Below, piece after piece: positions 46,500-57,600 of a stretch of DNA of 64,000 nt (its first letter is position 1; every line of letters begins with the position of its first letter). The stretch is from Steinernema hermaphroditum. Taxonomy: Eukaryota > Nematoda > Chromadorea > Rhabditida > Steinernematidae. A program made the position numbers and the translations under genes. The notes under the pieces were generated by a model. That model was not told the DNA's origin. It did no database searches and saw nothing but the letters and a program-made list of their open reading frames with translations. The DNA lies in the NCBI GenBank assembly GCA_030435675.1, contig CM059621.1, positions 16,802,001 through 16,866,000 of the forward strand. The letters are read 5' to 3'.

Positions 46500-46754
46500 A
46501 GTTCCACGGGATTCGGCTTACGAGCTTCAAGACAGCGATCGGGACGTGAGCAAATGCAGGCGCTGGCGATCCTTTTATGCACTCGTGCAGACGTCTACGG
46601 TCTAGACACTCGTGCAAGAGGCGTCAGCAGAGACTGTCTGAAGCGGGCAAGGCAGAGGCACGGCCGTCTTTCTGCGAAATCGATCCCTGCGAGCGGTCGG
46701 CTTCTGCTGCGGCGTGTCGAAGAGCCGATTCTCTTTCGTCCAGATCGAATCTCG

Positions 46755-48167
46755 ATGGAGTCGTCCGAGCTGGCCGCGGTTGTCGCCTGGGTCGCCATCA
46801 TCATCGCCTTCGTCATCCACTTCGTCGCGTGGGTCCTCCTCTTCCGCGCGCTGAAGATCTCGAGACGGGTGCGCAGCTGCAATGAGAAACTTGAATTGGG
46901 CAATAAGTACCTCGGCGAGCGCGCGTTCAACGCTACAGCGATAAAGATGATAGCAGTGGCGGCGAAATTCAACCTGCAACATATGGAAACGGAGAAGCAA
47001 CTAGAGCTCCTACGTTGTGGAGTTGTAAGTTTTTTTCCCGGTTTTGTAGTGTGAGAGATTGGTCTCTCAATCTATGCACTGTGGGACCGAGATCCAGAAA
47101 GATCTTTCCGAAACAATCATTCGCTTGATTGCGGGTTGTTAGCAATCCCGTTCAAGAAGCCTCTATTAAAAGCTTAATTATTTCAGGGCCAAAATGACAC
47201 ACAGCTCGGCGGAATGCAGCGCATGGCGCGAGCAGACGGAATGCGGAAACTCCCACCCGCGCTCCGATCTGATGCTACGAAATCTGGCAGAATTGGGAAG
47301 ACTGGCACGGATAACGACGACTACGAACAAGTCAAACCGTTACCTGGCGCAGCTGGTGCAGCTGGCGGAAGAACTCGCGAGCACCTCGTTGCTGAGACGG
47401 CCGAAGAGCCGATTCCCGGAGCATCAAGAGAAGACAAAGAGAAGACAAAGGAGAAAGTAGCAGAGTTTAATATACCAGAGAAACTTGTGAAAGCCGACGC
47501 AAAGGACCCGCAGTATCAGACGTTGATGGGATTGAACAACGACGTATTTGGCGCAAATAAACAAAAAGGGCCAGAGATAAAAGCACCCGAAGAAAAAGAG
47601 ACGAAGGCAGCGGCCAAGGATCCACAATATCAGGTGATCTCGCGTGCCGATTTTTATTGTATCTATTGTATAAATTTTCTATTTTTAGACTTTAGCAGGT
47701 CTCGTAAATGACGACGTGTTCGGACCCGGAAAGGCTGCGAAGAAGCAATTCAAGGCTCCAACGAATTTCGGAAAAGTGGACTCCAAAGACCCTCAATACC
47801 AGGTCTGCTTGAGCATGTTACAAATCACTCATTCTTCTTTCTTTTCAGACTCTCGCTGGACTCAACAACGATGAACTGTTCACGAAGGAGGCAAAAGTTG
47901 AAAAGAAAAACTTCAAAGCGCCACAAAATTTCGGGAAAGCTGATGCAAAGGACCCACAGTATCAGGTTAACATTTAGGAAGCTTGTTGTTGACGTTTACA
48001 ACATATTTTAGACTCTCGCCGGGCTCAACAACGATGAGCTGTTCGCGAAGGAAGCAAAAATGGAGAAGAAAAACTTCAAGCCGCCGCAAAATTTCGGGAA
48101 AGCTGATGCGAAGGATCCGCAATATCAGACGCTTGCTGGAATCAACGCGGATATCTTCAAAAAATGA
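46755..48167 (+). CDS. Membrane protein with exon-encoded [14 protein letters not shown] repeats
   Basis: Five exons (46755-47024, 47187-47633, 47689-47802, 47849-47965, 48012-48167), 367 aa. Residues ~8-30 form a membrane segment ([20 protein letters not shown]). A charged middle region is followed by five copies of a ~39-residue repeat with core [20 protein letters not shown] and FKAPQNFGK. The last three introns all fall in phase 0 between KDPQYQ and TLAGL, so each repeat is a separate exon of 114-117 bp. This is a clear sign of growth by exon duplication. I recognise no family. The repeats are Lys/Asp-rich with no cysteines, and are probably cytoplasmic binding motifs. Function is unknown. 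Confidence 0.85.
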
Positions 48168-48169
48168 GT

Positions 48170-48700
48170 TAATATGTATATATAGTGGCGCATAATAAAG
48201 CTGTGGCGTAGCTCTTGTGAATGCCTAAATACTGAGCTTGGAATCCGACCTGACAGCGTGAATTGCGCTGTCGCAGCTGTTGGAAAATCTCCCACCCAAG
48301 CAAAACACCCACCTTTAAGGTGTTCGCTGTGGGACAAGATTTGAAGATTGCAGCAGATCGTCAACCCAGCAACAAGTGCCTGCTTGTGGAATCGAAAGCT
48401 ACCTGTGTTGAACTCGCATATGAGCACAGTCTTCAGTGATGTCGACGCACTTCAACAAAGTGCCTAAGATAAACCGACTTTCGATATTCTTCCAGCTTCT
48501 TGTGAACGGGTCGTGTCGTGACTCGACTGGCAAACTCCGTTCAATTTTGCCTTTTTTCTGTTTTCTGCAATTTTTAGCTCGTTTCGCTCGTCTCCACGCA
48601 CAAATGTGGGTGGCGCCAATGTGGCACGAGCAATGTAACCGAGCCTGTCTTGTTATGCCAATATTTCGTTCGCATTTATAACTCTCGTGCTCATTTAGAC
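48170..48700. other. Intergenic region
   Basis: No gene is seen. AATAAA just after 48190 is the likely polyadenylation signal of the repeat-protein gene. Confidence 0.5.
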
Positions 48701-48704
48701 TTCA

Positions 48705-50122
48705 ATGGTCTTCCGCAAATACAAACCGGCGAAGCAGTGGGGGAAGGTGGACACGCTGATATTCAAGAAGATTCTCGCCGCCCGAAATGAACGCCGGATG
48801 CCGGGGTTCAAAGTTCCCGAAGCTGTCCAAGCTGCCGGTGCAGCAGTGCACGACACAACAGGACAGCTGTTTCACTTCCAGAATCACACGAAGGGCGAGT
48901 TTGTAACTGAGCACCCGGCCTTTCGAGCTCCGACTGAGAAGGTAATCTTCTTAGGTTATATGGAAATAAAGTCACTCTTACAGGATCACATTCTCTATAA
49001 GGAGAATTAATGCTATCTGTTTGAAGGCGCGGAGCCGTTTTCCGATGGAATCGACCATGCTTGTGCACTAGCAAATGCGGTCAAGAAGACTGGCTTTCCC
49101 AAATCGCTTTCGGGCGAGCTCAACAAGATCACGTTTCCTTCCGACATTGAAAACCGAGTTGCTGATTGCATTACGCACGGAGAACGCTACGATCCAACAT
49201 TAGAGAAGCTTACCAAGCGCCATGATCCTGTACTTTTCTGGGTCAAGCATCCAAGAATGCATGGCGTTCCTGTGACGACCAAGAACAACATCGTTCTCGA
49301 CAACATTTACCGTCAAGTGCTTCTGCTGGCTATCCGAAATGGCCATCTCAGCAATTTAAGGTATGATGTGACTAGGAAACTTGTTACTGAATGTATTGAC
49401 CTATAGGTGTGACCGCGATGAGCCTCTGAGTGCTATTGTGACCCACGGGCAGTTCGCTGCGCACCCTCTTGTTGTTCGAAGTCATCCACACTTGACTGTT
49501 CAGTCGGACACAGCTGTGAAGCCATGGGCAACTGTGGATGAAGTGAAATGTTTGAAGTAGGCGATCGCTTATAGCGTCTACTTTTGATTACGTCTTCAGA
49601 TCGTCTGATGTGCCCAACATTACTCCTATCGGAAAGCTCATTGACTTGTCCAGAAGCCATAGTTACAACGACCAAGCTCTCCTTCCACGCGTGCACAGAA
49701 AGGACATCGCCGTTGACATGATCATATGGGGACGTGGGCAGTATCCTTGGACCACGTATGTTACCGATGCGCGACTTTTTCTTATTCACTACTTCAGTGA
49801 ACAAAACGCAGCAAACGCCGTTATGGCGTGCTTTGGAGCTGCGGTGGCGCAAGCTTCTCGGCAGAAACCGTCCGATGATGGTACTTTGACGAAACCTGTC
49901 CTGACGAAGGCTGTTCAGCTGGTTGATGGTCGTCTGGATTTGGTTGCCTTCCAACTGAATACGCTGGATCTGTCCAATTCGAGCTCGGTCAAGAATGTCA
50001 CCTGGGTGGAGAAGAGTTTGCCGTTCTATAAGCCCGTGCCATTTTACGAAACTCTGGAAGAGGTGAAGAACTTGAACATGGAAACGTTCTACAAATTTGC
50101 GTCGCTGCTGCTGCGACGATAG
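48705..50122 (+). CDS. mrpl-37: Mitochondrial ribosomal protein mL37, with in-frame TAA
   Basis: The exon chain starts MVFRKYKPAKQWGKVDTLIF and continues CYLFEGAEPFSDGIDHACAL, IYRQVLLLAIRNGHLSNLRC, SSDVPNITPIGKLIDL.. and ends ETFYKFASLLLRR. The segment FQLNTLDLSNSSSVKNVTWV matches the conserved mL37 C-terminal motif. mL37 belongs to the large subunit of animal mitochondrial ribosomes. After the short first intron (GTAATC..TTACAG, 42 bp) the frame reads DHILYKEN, then TAA (49008-49010), then CYLFEGAEPF in the same frame. No alternative splice site that keeps phase removes the stop. Apart from this codon the gene looks intact, so readthrough, a polymorphism, a sequence error or very recent loss are all possible. 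Confidence 0.8.
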
Positions 50123-50129
50123 GGTTGAT

Positions 50130-51985
50130 TTAGTCTTTTAAGAGTAAATCCTCCATTGGTTTTCTTTCGAGGGGCGGCATGTGGCAAGTGTTGGGGATTG
50201 TCAAGTGGAATAGGCTCTGTTGCAAGAAGCCCGCCAGAAGTCGGAGTGGGGACGCCGTTTGCGGCGCCAGGTGCGATCGGCCGTCGTCGCCCTGAACCTG
50301 CCAATCGCCTCTGCTATCGACGGCAATTCGCGACGAATGTGCGAAGATGTCCGACATTTTATGCCGCGCCGCATCTTCGTCTCAATTCAAATCGGTGCAT
50401 CTGCGCCGCTGCCGCCGACGTCGTCACCACGCGGCGGATTCTTTTCGTCTACAAGATGCCAATTTGCATAACTCGCGGACGCCATTCACTCTCGTGGCGG
50501 CGCTGGAAGGGGTCGGGCAGTTTCCTTAGGTGGGCTCTTAAAACAGAGTCATTTTGTGTTTCATGGTCGGTTACAAAAAGTCTACAAACATGTCCTATTT
50601 TTGGCCATGATTATTGTGTTGCGCCAAATCTCATCTTTGATGTATATCGGCTCGAGAGTACAATTGAGATCGAGCGTGCCAGAGCCATTGAAACCGGGAC
50701 AAAAGCTTCCTCTTTCATGCTAGGACCGTTTTAGGCAATTTTGAGCACTTTTTCTACTTTTCGCGACGCAAAGGTCAAGATAAATGAATAAAAAATCGAT
50801 TTAGACATTTGAGTGCAGATATCGAATCGGCTATAGCCAGTTCCGTGAGCCGGTTAACGGTCCATCTCTGTTTGGGGCAGTGAAAGTCGCAGAAACGAAA
50901 GTGACCATTTTGACAGCTCGTGATGAAAGCTTTCAGACCGAGTTGGCTTTAAGCTTTCAAAAATCTACTTTCATTCTATCCAAACGATTAAAACTATGCT
51001 TTCCGATCAAGGTGACGTAAGATCTGCTGCAATTTTAGCACTTCAAGTCGCGCTCTTATCTTTATTGTTGACAACAGAAGGTCATCTTCGCACTCCCAAT
51101 AGGCTCTGCTCGCTGAAAGTTACGCCCACTTCTGCTTGAAGTCCTGCTGATAAACTCATCTCACTTCTCTATTTGCTCTTAATTTGCCTTTTTTTGGAAA
51201 CCACATTGAAGTGCGTATTCACGGGGACGGATCCTTAATCTCCAAAGCTAGACGTATATGAAGTTTCTCTACAATAATACTTTAAGCAGGCGATAGACAG
51301 CATAGCTCGGAATAGAGATGATCGGACCGGATCAGTCAGGAGGATCTACGTGCATATCCTGGAAGCATTTCCTTGTTAGAATTAACGTGTCATGAGCGTT
51401 TAATGAGTGGAGTTTACTCGCAAATTGCGTCTTAAAAGGCGAACTGACACAATCCTCCTTTTTCGAAAATCCATCGATGTGCAGCCACTTCTTTTTTCCA
51501 AGCCACTTACCTCAAATCCTTTCCCTTCTGAGCTTCGTTCCAGTGCCGTGATATGGCAATAGAACGATGGCTGGACACTATACGTTTCGATGCCCGCTGA
51601 AAATAATGACTCTGATACTGTAGGCAGATGAGAAGCAGCGACTACGAAGTGAATACGGTGGTCTTTCTTGTTTGCATAACGCTGTGTAAACCGTTGATCC
51701 AAGAGCACCCACTCGTATAACCCGACCTACTCCAGCCTGGCAAATCTTCGTTCTTATTCCAATAAAACTGCGATTTCCAAATCTTTTACGAGCGTTCACA
51801 CAAATACAATGCTCTTTCATTCGAAGAAATGAAATGTGTGATCCAAGGTTTCTAATGCAAAAATGCAACATTTGAAATCCGGACTTTCTCATCACAGAAC
51901 CACACCGTTTTCGCGCATCATCTCGTGCGTTCTATCCATAAAAGCTCCATTTGCAGCGCTTTCCTTTTCAAAAGAAAACAAGAAA
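50130..51985. other. Intergenic region
   Basis: Frames at 50156-50734(+) and 51400-51895(-) have no splice partners, domain or codon pattern I can support. No clear repeats or RNA genes are visible. Confidence 0.4.
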
Positions 51986-51990
51986 CTTCG

Positions 51991-53086
51991 ATGACGGAGG
52001 AGAAGAAGAAAGTGGTCCATCTGGTTAAGGTCGGCCGCCAAGTGCCTGGGCCTAGCACAGCTCAGCCAAACGCGAAAATCCTCGTAAAGAAGGCCTTACC
52101 CGAGCAGAGGCCACAAGATGTGAAGTACATTCTGGTCAAGAAGGGCCACTCCACTGGCCAAACGCTGAAACGTCTCTCGAAGGACCACTCGCCTGAAAGA
52201 GTTAAGAGGATCTTCAAGGTAGCTTTTCCTATTTACTATTTTTTCACTTTTTTTGCCCTTTAGTTGTTGAGGAACGCGAAAATCGAAAGTGGCACTGAAC
52301 CGTCGACTGAACTCAATGTGGACGAGGCCAAGGAGATCGAGAAGGAATCGGATAAGAAGGCCGACGATGAAAGACAGAAGCCTGCCAAGAAGAAGGTACT
52401 TAATCAGCCATGATGGGATATTATAGAGGGCCACATTAAGGCGAAACGGAGCTCTTCTCCACAAGATATGTTCCCGCCAAGCCCAGCCTTCAAGATGGCT
52501 CCTAATGTGATCCCAGGCCTCACAGTCACAAGCACTCCACCCCCGGAATACACGCTTCCACCAACGCCGGCTTCTCTGTCTCCTCCGTCCACGTCCGCTC
52601 CTCCACAAGAAGTGAAGCCACTGCCTCCTCCACAACGTCCCAGGACGGTAAGACCCTATCCCCTATCCCCTATCCCCTATCCCCTATCCCCTATCCCCTA
52701 TCCCCTATCCCCTATCCCCTATCCCCTATCCCCTATCCCCTATCCCCTATCCCCTATCCCCTATCCCCTATCCCCTATCCCCTATCCCCTATCCCCTATC
52801 CCCTATCCCCTATCCCCTATCCCCTATCCCCTATCCCCTATCCCCTATCCCCTATCCCTATTCTTCTAGGTCTGGCGCTACTACACCGACGAGGAGTACA
52901 TCCGAAACCTCATCCAAATCTGCCTTCCAGGCGATCTGGCGCCAACCAAGAGCCTCAAGGACGAACTTGACGACCTAACAGACCATATCATGCCCGACAT
53001 TCGGGGTAAGACACTCCGCCAACATCAACCACCCTCACCGTCTACTTTCAGAGCAAAACGGTACGGTAACATACTGCGTTGTGTGA
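51991..53086 (+). CDS. Basic and proline-rich protein of unknown function
   Basis: Five exons in phase: exon 1 (51991-52218) starts MTEEKKKVVHLVKVGRQVPG and is Lys-rich; exon 2 is charged (ELNVDEAKEIEKESDKKADD); exon 3 is proline-rich (STPPPEYTLPPTPASLSPPS); exon 4 (from 52870) gives VWRYYTDEEYIRNLIQICLP and a helical region (KSLKDELDDLTDHIMPDI); exon 5 ends REQNGTVTYCVV and TGA. About 290 aa, no signal peptide or membrane span. The exon 4 segment is the only part likely to fold. I recognise no domain. The third coding intron consists almost wholly of (TATCCCC)n. Confidence 0.7.
52657..52858 (+). repeat. (TATCCCC)n minisatellite in an intron
   Basis: About 28 uninterrupted copies of the 7-bp unit TATCCCC fill most of a ~220-bp intron between GTAAGACC and TTCTTCTAG. 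The minus strand is (GGGGATA)n with four-G runs, so it could form G-quadruplexes. The open frame through it is an artefact of the repeat. Confidence 0.97.
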
Positions 53087-53404
53087 CCCAGCCGTCATCC
53101 GGAATAGTCAACGCACTTCGGCTTCTCGGCAGCGTCTATTCCGGAACGGTAGGCCCCACTAAGCACTCCTAAGTATCTAAAGGGTGTTCTAAATGAGTGA
53201 GTTTTAGCAAAACGCTATTCCTATCTGCTTCCTACGTATGAACATGGCCTCTACAGCAACGGAGTCTCCTATCTCTGGTGATGTATAGAATGTATAGATT
53301 AGATGTATTGTATATCCCGGTGTCCATAAATTTCTTCGATTTTTTTTTAAACTTTAAATGTGGACTTTGAATGAACTCAATGGGAACAGATTATATCAAG
53401 AAGA

Positions 53405-54105
53405 CTTCGATTCAACAAGAAACATTTATTTATCCAGATGCAAGAACGTCACAGAATCCACTTCAGTGCTTTCGGTACTCGAGGCCGTCGGGAGGGCTGA
53501 CTTCGATCTTCTTGCTCTTCACCTCCTCCCAGTTCATGTTGAGGACGGTGCCACAGGACTCCACGTACGACTTCATGATGGCGCGCTGCACGTCGGGGTC
53601 GCAGCTCTGGTAGAGCGCGCGGAGGGACTTCGTCATGCCGGTGTCGCCGTTGTCCTCCTTCTCCTCACGTTTTTCCTCCTCGATCGCCTCCTTCTCCAGC
53701 CGGTTCCAGTCGCGTGGCGTCTTCAGCCCCTTCGACCGCCGCTCCCCGTCCAGCTCCAGGCGCTCCCAGCGGCCGGCCATCGTCTTCAGCATCTGCAGCT
53801 CCACCTTCCGGGGTGTCACCTGCAGCGAGAACTTCGTCTTTTCCACGGGGTGGGCGAGGCGCGCCGCGAAGATCTCCTCGCCTCTGGCGGTGATCTTCAG
53901 CTCCGAGTCGTCGTAGTCCACTTTGACGTCTTCCTGAGAGAGGCTGCGCTGCAGAACGGTGAGGCTGACGGCGCGGTCCGTCTGGAACCAGTCATAGCGG
54001 GGCTTCTGGGTAGTTACGGTCATGTTTAAGAGGTTTGTGTTTCGATGATAGATTCGGGCTCAGATTGGGATTAAATGAAGGTAAAAGAAATGCATTTGGG
54101 GCTAT
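53405..54105 (-). repeat. Duplicated SGT1 unit, copy B
   Basis: Inverted counterpart of ~10125-10820. It includes the AATAAA and the 5' flank beginning AAATGCATTTCTTTTACC (read on the minus strand). Confidence 0.8.
53463..54023 (-). CDS. SGT1-like co-chaperone, copy B
   Basis: Intronless 186-codon frame, the same length as copy A at 10204-10764, with only seven or so amino-acid differences (for example TDRA for TERA, ending YRKH for YRKN). The CS and SGS domains are both complete, so nothing in the sequence marks it as a pseudogene. It is inverted relative to copy A. Whether both are expressed is unknown. Duplicate flanks end about 75 bp upstream of the ATG and ~60 bp past the stop. Confidence 0.9.
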   Translation of the reverse strand: MTVTTQKPRYDWFQTDRAVSLTVLQRSLSQEDVKVDYDDSELKITARGEEIFAARLAHPVEKTKFSLQVTPRKVELQMLKTMAGRWERLELDGERRSKGLKTPRDWNRLEKEAIEEEKREEKEDNGDTGMTKSLRALYQSCDPDVQRAIMKSYVESCGTVLNMNWEEVKSKKIEVSPPDGLEYRKH

Positions 54106-54303
54106 GATGCATCGCTCTAAGGGAAAAACAGGGAGCATCGCTATCATACCGTAACCCGATTTATCTGCACGTCTGCGTCTGAACGATCTGTACATCGATG
54201 TATTCTGTGATCATTCATAGATTTACACTCTTTTCCGCTGCCCAATTAAAGTCCAATTCGGACAGAAGATTTAACTGGAAGAAGTGAAACCTCTCGCTCG
54301 CGA

Positions 54304-54376
54304 CGTGGGTGGTCGAGTGCATCGTCTCCGGAACGGTGCGTTCGACATCCGGGTTCGAGTCCGCCTTGGAGCTGCA
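54304..54376 (+). repeat. tRNA-derived SINE-like element, copy 2
   Basis: A-box TGGTCGAGTGC and B-box GGTTCGAGTCC are separated as in a tRNA, but no cloverleaf forms. It aligns to 12252-12325 over ~60 bp. Confidence 0.6.
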
Positions 54377-54608
54377 GGCTGGAGGGATCGCATATATCGG
54401 TTTCTCTACTCATATGAGGTCACAGGAAAGGGGAGATGCTTCATATCACAACTTGCCATCTCGGAGTTGTGATATGAGCCTTCTCCTACATAACTTCTTT
54501 GCCTCTTTATGTGTTGTTTCACTAAACGTCCCCTTGTCTTGTTTGCATAGATGGAAATTAAGTTTATTATTCAAATAATTTATTAAAACCGGTGTATAAA
54601 GCGAGAAA

Positions 54609-57600
54609 TTAAGCTCGACTTGTGAATATTCCATCGATCCGTTCGGGCCAGATGGTTCCGGTGTCGCGGAATGTTAAAGCAGGCTAAGGTCATCCGTCTG
54701 TGAGGATAACTGAATCTGCATACCTTTTCTGGTTCTACGTGCACAATCCTAAAGCGTCTCAGAAGTTTCGCAATCGCCACCTTCTCCTCCAAAATGGCGA
54801 ATCTCATTCCGATGCATTGTCGAGGCCCGACGCCGAAGGCCATCCACAATCTGGCACTTCGCTTGGCCTCGTCGCCCAAGAAACGTTCCGGACGGAACGC
54901 ATCGGCGTCGTCTCCCCAGTAGTCGGGGTTACGGTGGGCCGACCACGTGTCGAACATGATGGCCACTCCCTTTCGGAAGCGGTGATCGCCGATCTGACAG
55001 TCTTCGATACACAGGCGTGATTGAAGTCTGAAATTTTGTATTTAATGGGTAAGTTAGACATAGGATAGACATATGTCTAGTGTGTCTTGTGTGTCTAGAC
55101 TTGGTCTTTAAAGAATTAGAGTGATGTTTACTTACGGTGAAGCATGAGGATAAAGCCGAAGAGTCTCACAAATGGCCGCGTGGAGATAGGGCATCTCCTG
55201 CAGAGACTCGTAATTCAGAGGCTCGGGCAACGCGTCTACTTCCGCCAACACTTTGTCCAGACAGTTCGGGTGGAGGGCGAGAAGATTACAGAGATAAGTC
55301 AGCGAATTGGCCGTCGTGTCGAAGCCGGCGATGGAGATGAATCGACTTTGGGCTCGTGTCTCCTGCAAAACGACGGTTCCATCAACCGTCAAACTCTCAA
55401 TCTCTCACTCCTTCAGTCATTTTTCGGACTAGACGAATTTCCGACATGTTCGTGCGTTGGTTGTTTACCGTAATCCAGCCGTTCCACTGTGCATCCTCGA
55501 CGTCTTTGAAGAATTGAAGGAAGTCGGACTTTGCCTACCGAAACACACAAATAAATCTCTCGAAGAGGCTACGGATTTGTGGCATACCATAAGTTAGATT
55601 CTTAGTGAAGCTAACTGTTTCAAAGAGTTTTTCGAGCACTTTTTGTTTAATAGCGATAAATAAACAAAGTCTAGAAAGAGGCTGGTCAAATACAGACACT
55701 TTGGAGCTTCATCTACCAGAGTAACATTATATGCAAAATGCATAGACATTTTGTGAAGCAGACCTTTGTGAAATCTTTCTGGTAAACAAACTGTTTGCTG
55801 TAGTGTCTAGAGTACCCAGCGGAAGGCTAGATTAAACCTAGATACGGTTCGTCTGAAGTTGACCGGTCTTGGCAGTTTAAGTACTGGAAATGCGACCGGT
55901 CTCGACATTTGAAAAGGGCGAACATTACTGTCTGACTGGAACTGTTCATTATTTTTTCGCCTTCCATTGCAAGTAGATGCTATTCATTATCTTCGTAGTG
56001 TGGTGTATACCTTAGTCGTTTTAAATTATTAAATTACTAAGAAAGGACTGTCTACAGAACAGGCCAACTATCTCGGTTGTTTATCTGTCTAACATCTGCC
56101 GCGCCGATCTTTATCTGCTAATTGAGTTCATTCACTTTGGACAGCGATGCAAAAAGCATGAAAAAGATACATACGATAGCCGACCTTTCTAAACTAAACC
56201 GTGGGAATCTGAACTTCAATATTGCATAGACTGAGACATTTTCTATTCTATGATAGGCGGGCGGATCACATATGTGTCAATTGGCCTTAGGACGCATTCG
56301 AACCTGGATGTCGAGAGCGCCGTTTCTCGGGCGCCGCTCCAGATCGACGAGATAACGATTCTGTCTGTTCTGTTCAGTCTATGGTTCTGAGGCGAACTCG
56401 ATCACCCAAGTCGCGATCGAGAGGTTTTTCTACCTGGATGTTATGCTGGCCCAGAGAAATTTTGGACGATAGAAAAGCAGGATCACTTATAAGAGGTCAG
56501 ATCTTGAACAAATTCAGTTTTTTAAGCGTATCATAGCTCACCTCACCGGGACTCCTTTCCTTAGCCAACGTCGCTATCAAATCGTCGTACTGCTCCAAAG
56601 GGTTCTTGTCCCTCTTCTCTGAATTCGTCCTCGACGAAAACCATTTCCACAGAGGCGCCATCTCAGGAAGAATCCCTAAAGTTTTAACGTGAGAAATTTC
56701 CGAAATCCGACTTGTGTACACTGTAGATTCAGCGGATTCAGCAGCGCCTTGTCCGGAACGTCTCCGAAGGCCTTCTGGAAGAGTGCCAAGTAGTTGGCGT
56801 TCCGGTGGCGGTCGGCCACTCCGAAAGCGCATCGCCCGATGACGTCACTGGTGAGGCGCTGAAAAGAACTGAAAAGGTTGAAAAAATGGACGGACGGGAG
56901 GAGGGTTACGGTACCTGTGGAGGGGGATCGGACGGTCGAGCTGGGTAGCCAGTTCTTCGATGAACCAGTCGACCGAGTCGACTATTGAGGGGAACAGCTG
57001 AAATTGGAGTTTATGAGCCAAAGTTGGAAAGTTCACTTCTTGGAGTACGGTAATAGGAGGTTCGAATAGGTCATCTACTGGAACACAGACTACAAGATTT
57101 CATACGCGCATAGGCGTTTGATATGATCTGCTGTAGTGTGTGCATGGATACAAAATTTGAAGTCCACGTTGTGGTATAAGATGCTAGTGATTGTCTTGAC
57201 ATGTCTGAAAAAGAGCCAACTAGACTATGCACCATATGCTAAGCTGCCAAGATTGATCATGACCATTGACCAATTCGAATCCATCGAAATGACAAAACCA
57301 TTGAACAACATTAAGCAGCTAACCAAAGCTGCCTAGCTGCAGGGCTCGCTTAAAAACAATGAGCCTATGCGCTTTTGAAAAATTTACGAGGAGTCTAAGC
57401 GAATCCTAAAGATCTAGGACATGTCTGTGTGTCTTTCTGTGAGCAAGGGGAAAACACCCACACAAATTTTTCATTTTCGTGTGATTTTGTACCTGGTTTA
57501 TCTCTCAAAAAACCTAGGAATAAGGGGTCAATAGATAGAAACTTTATTTACATTATTTGAATACACCAACCACTTCCTGTTGCACTTTTTGTTGCACGTC

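Noticed and set aside
52468..52869. Proline-rich frame running through the TATCCCC array
   Set aside because: The array lies between a GTAAG donor and a TTCTAG acceptor, and removing it joins conserved-looking exons in phase.
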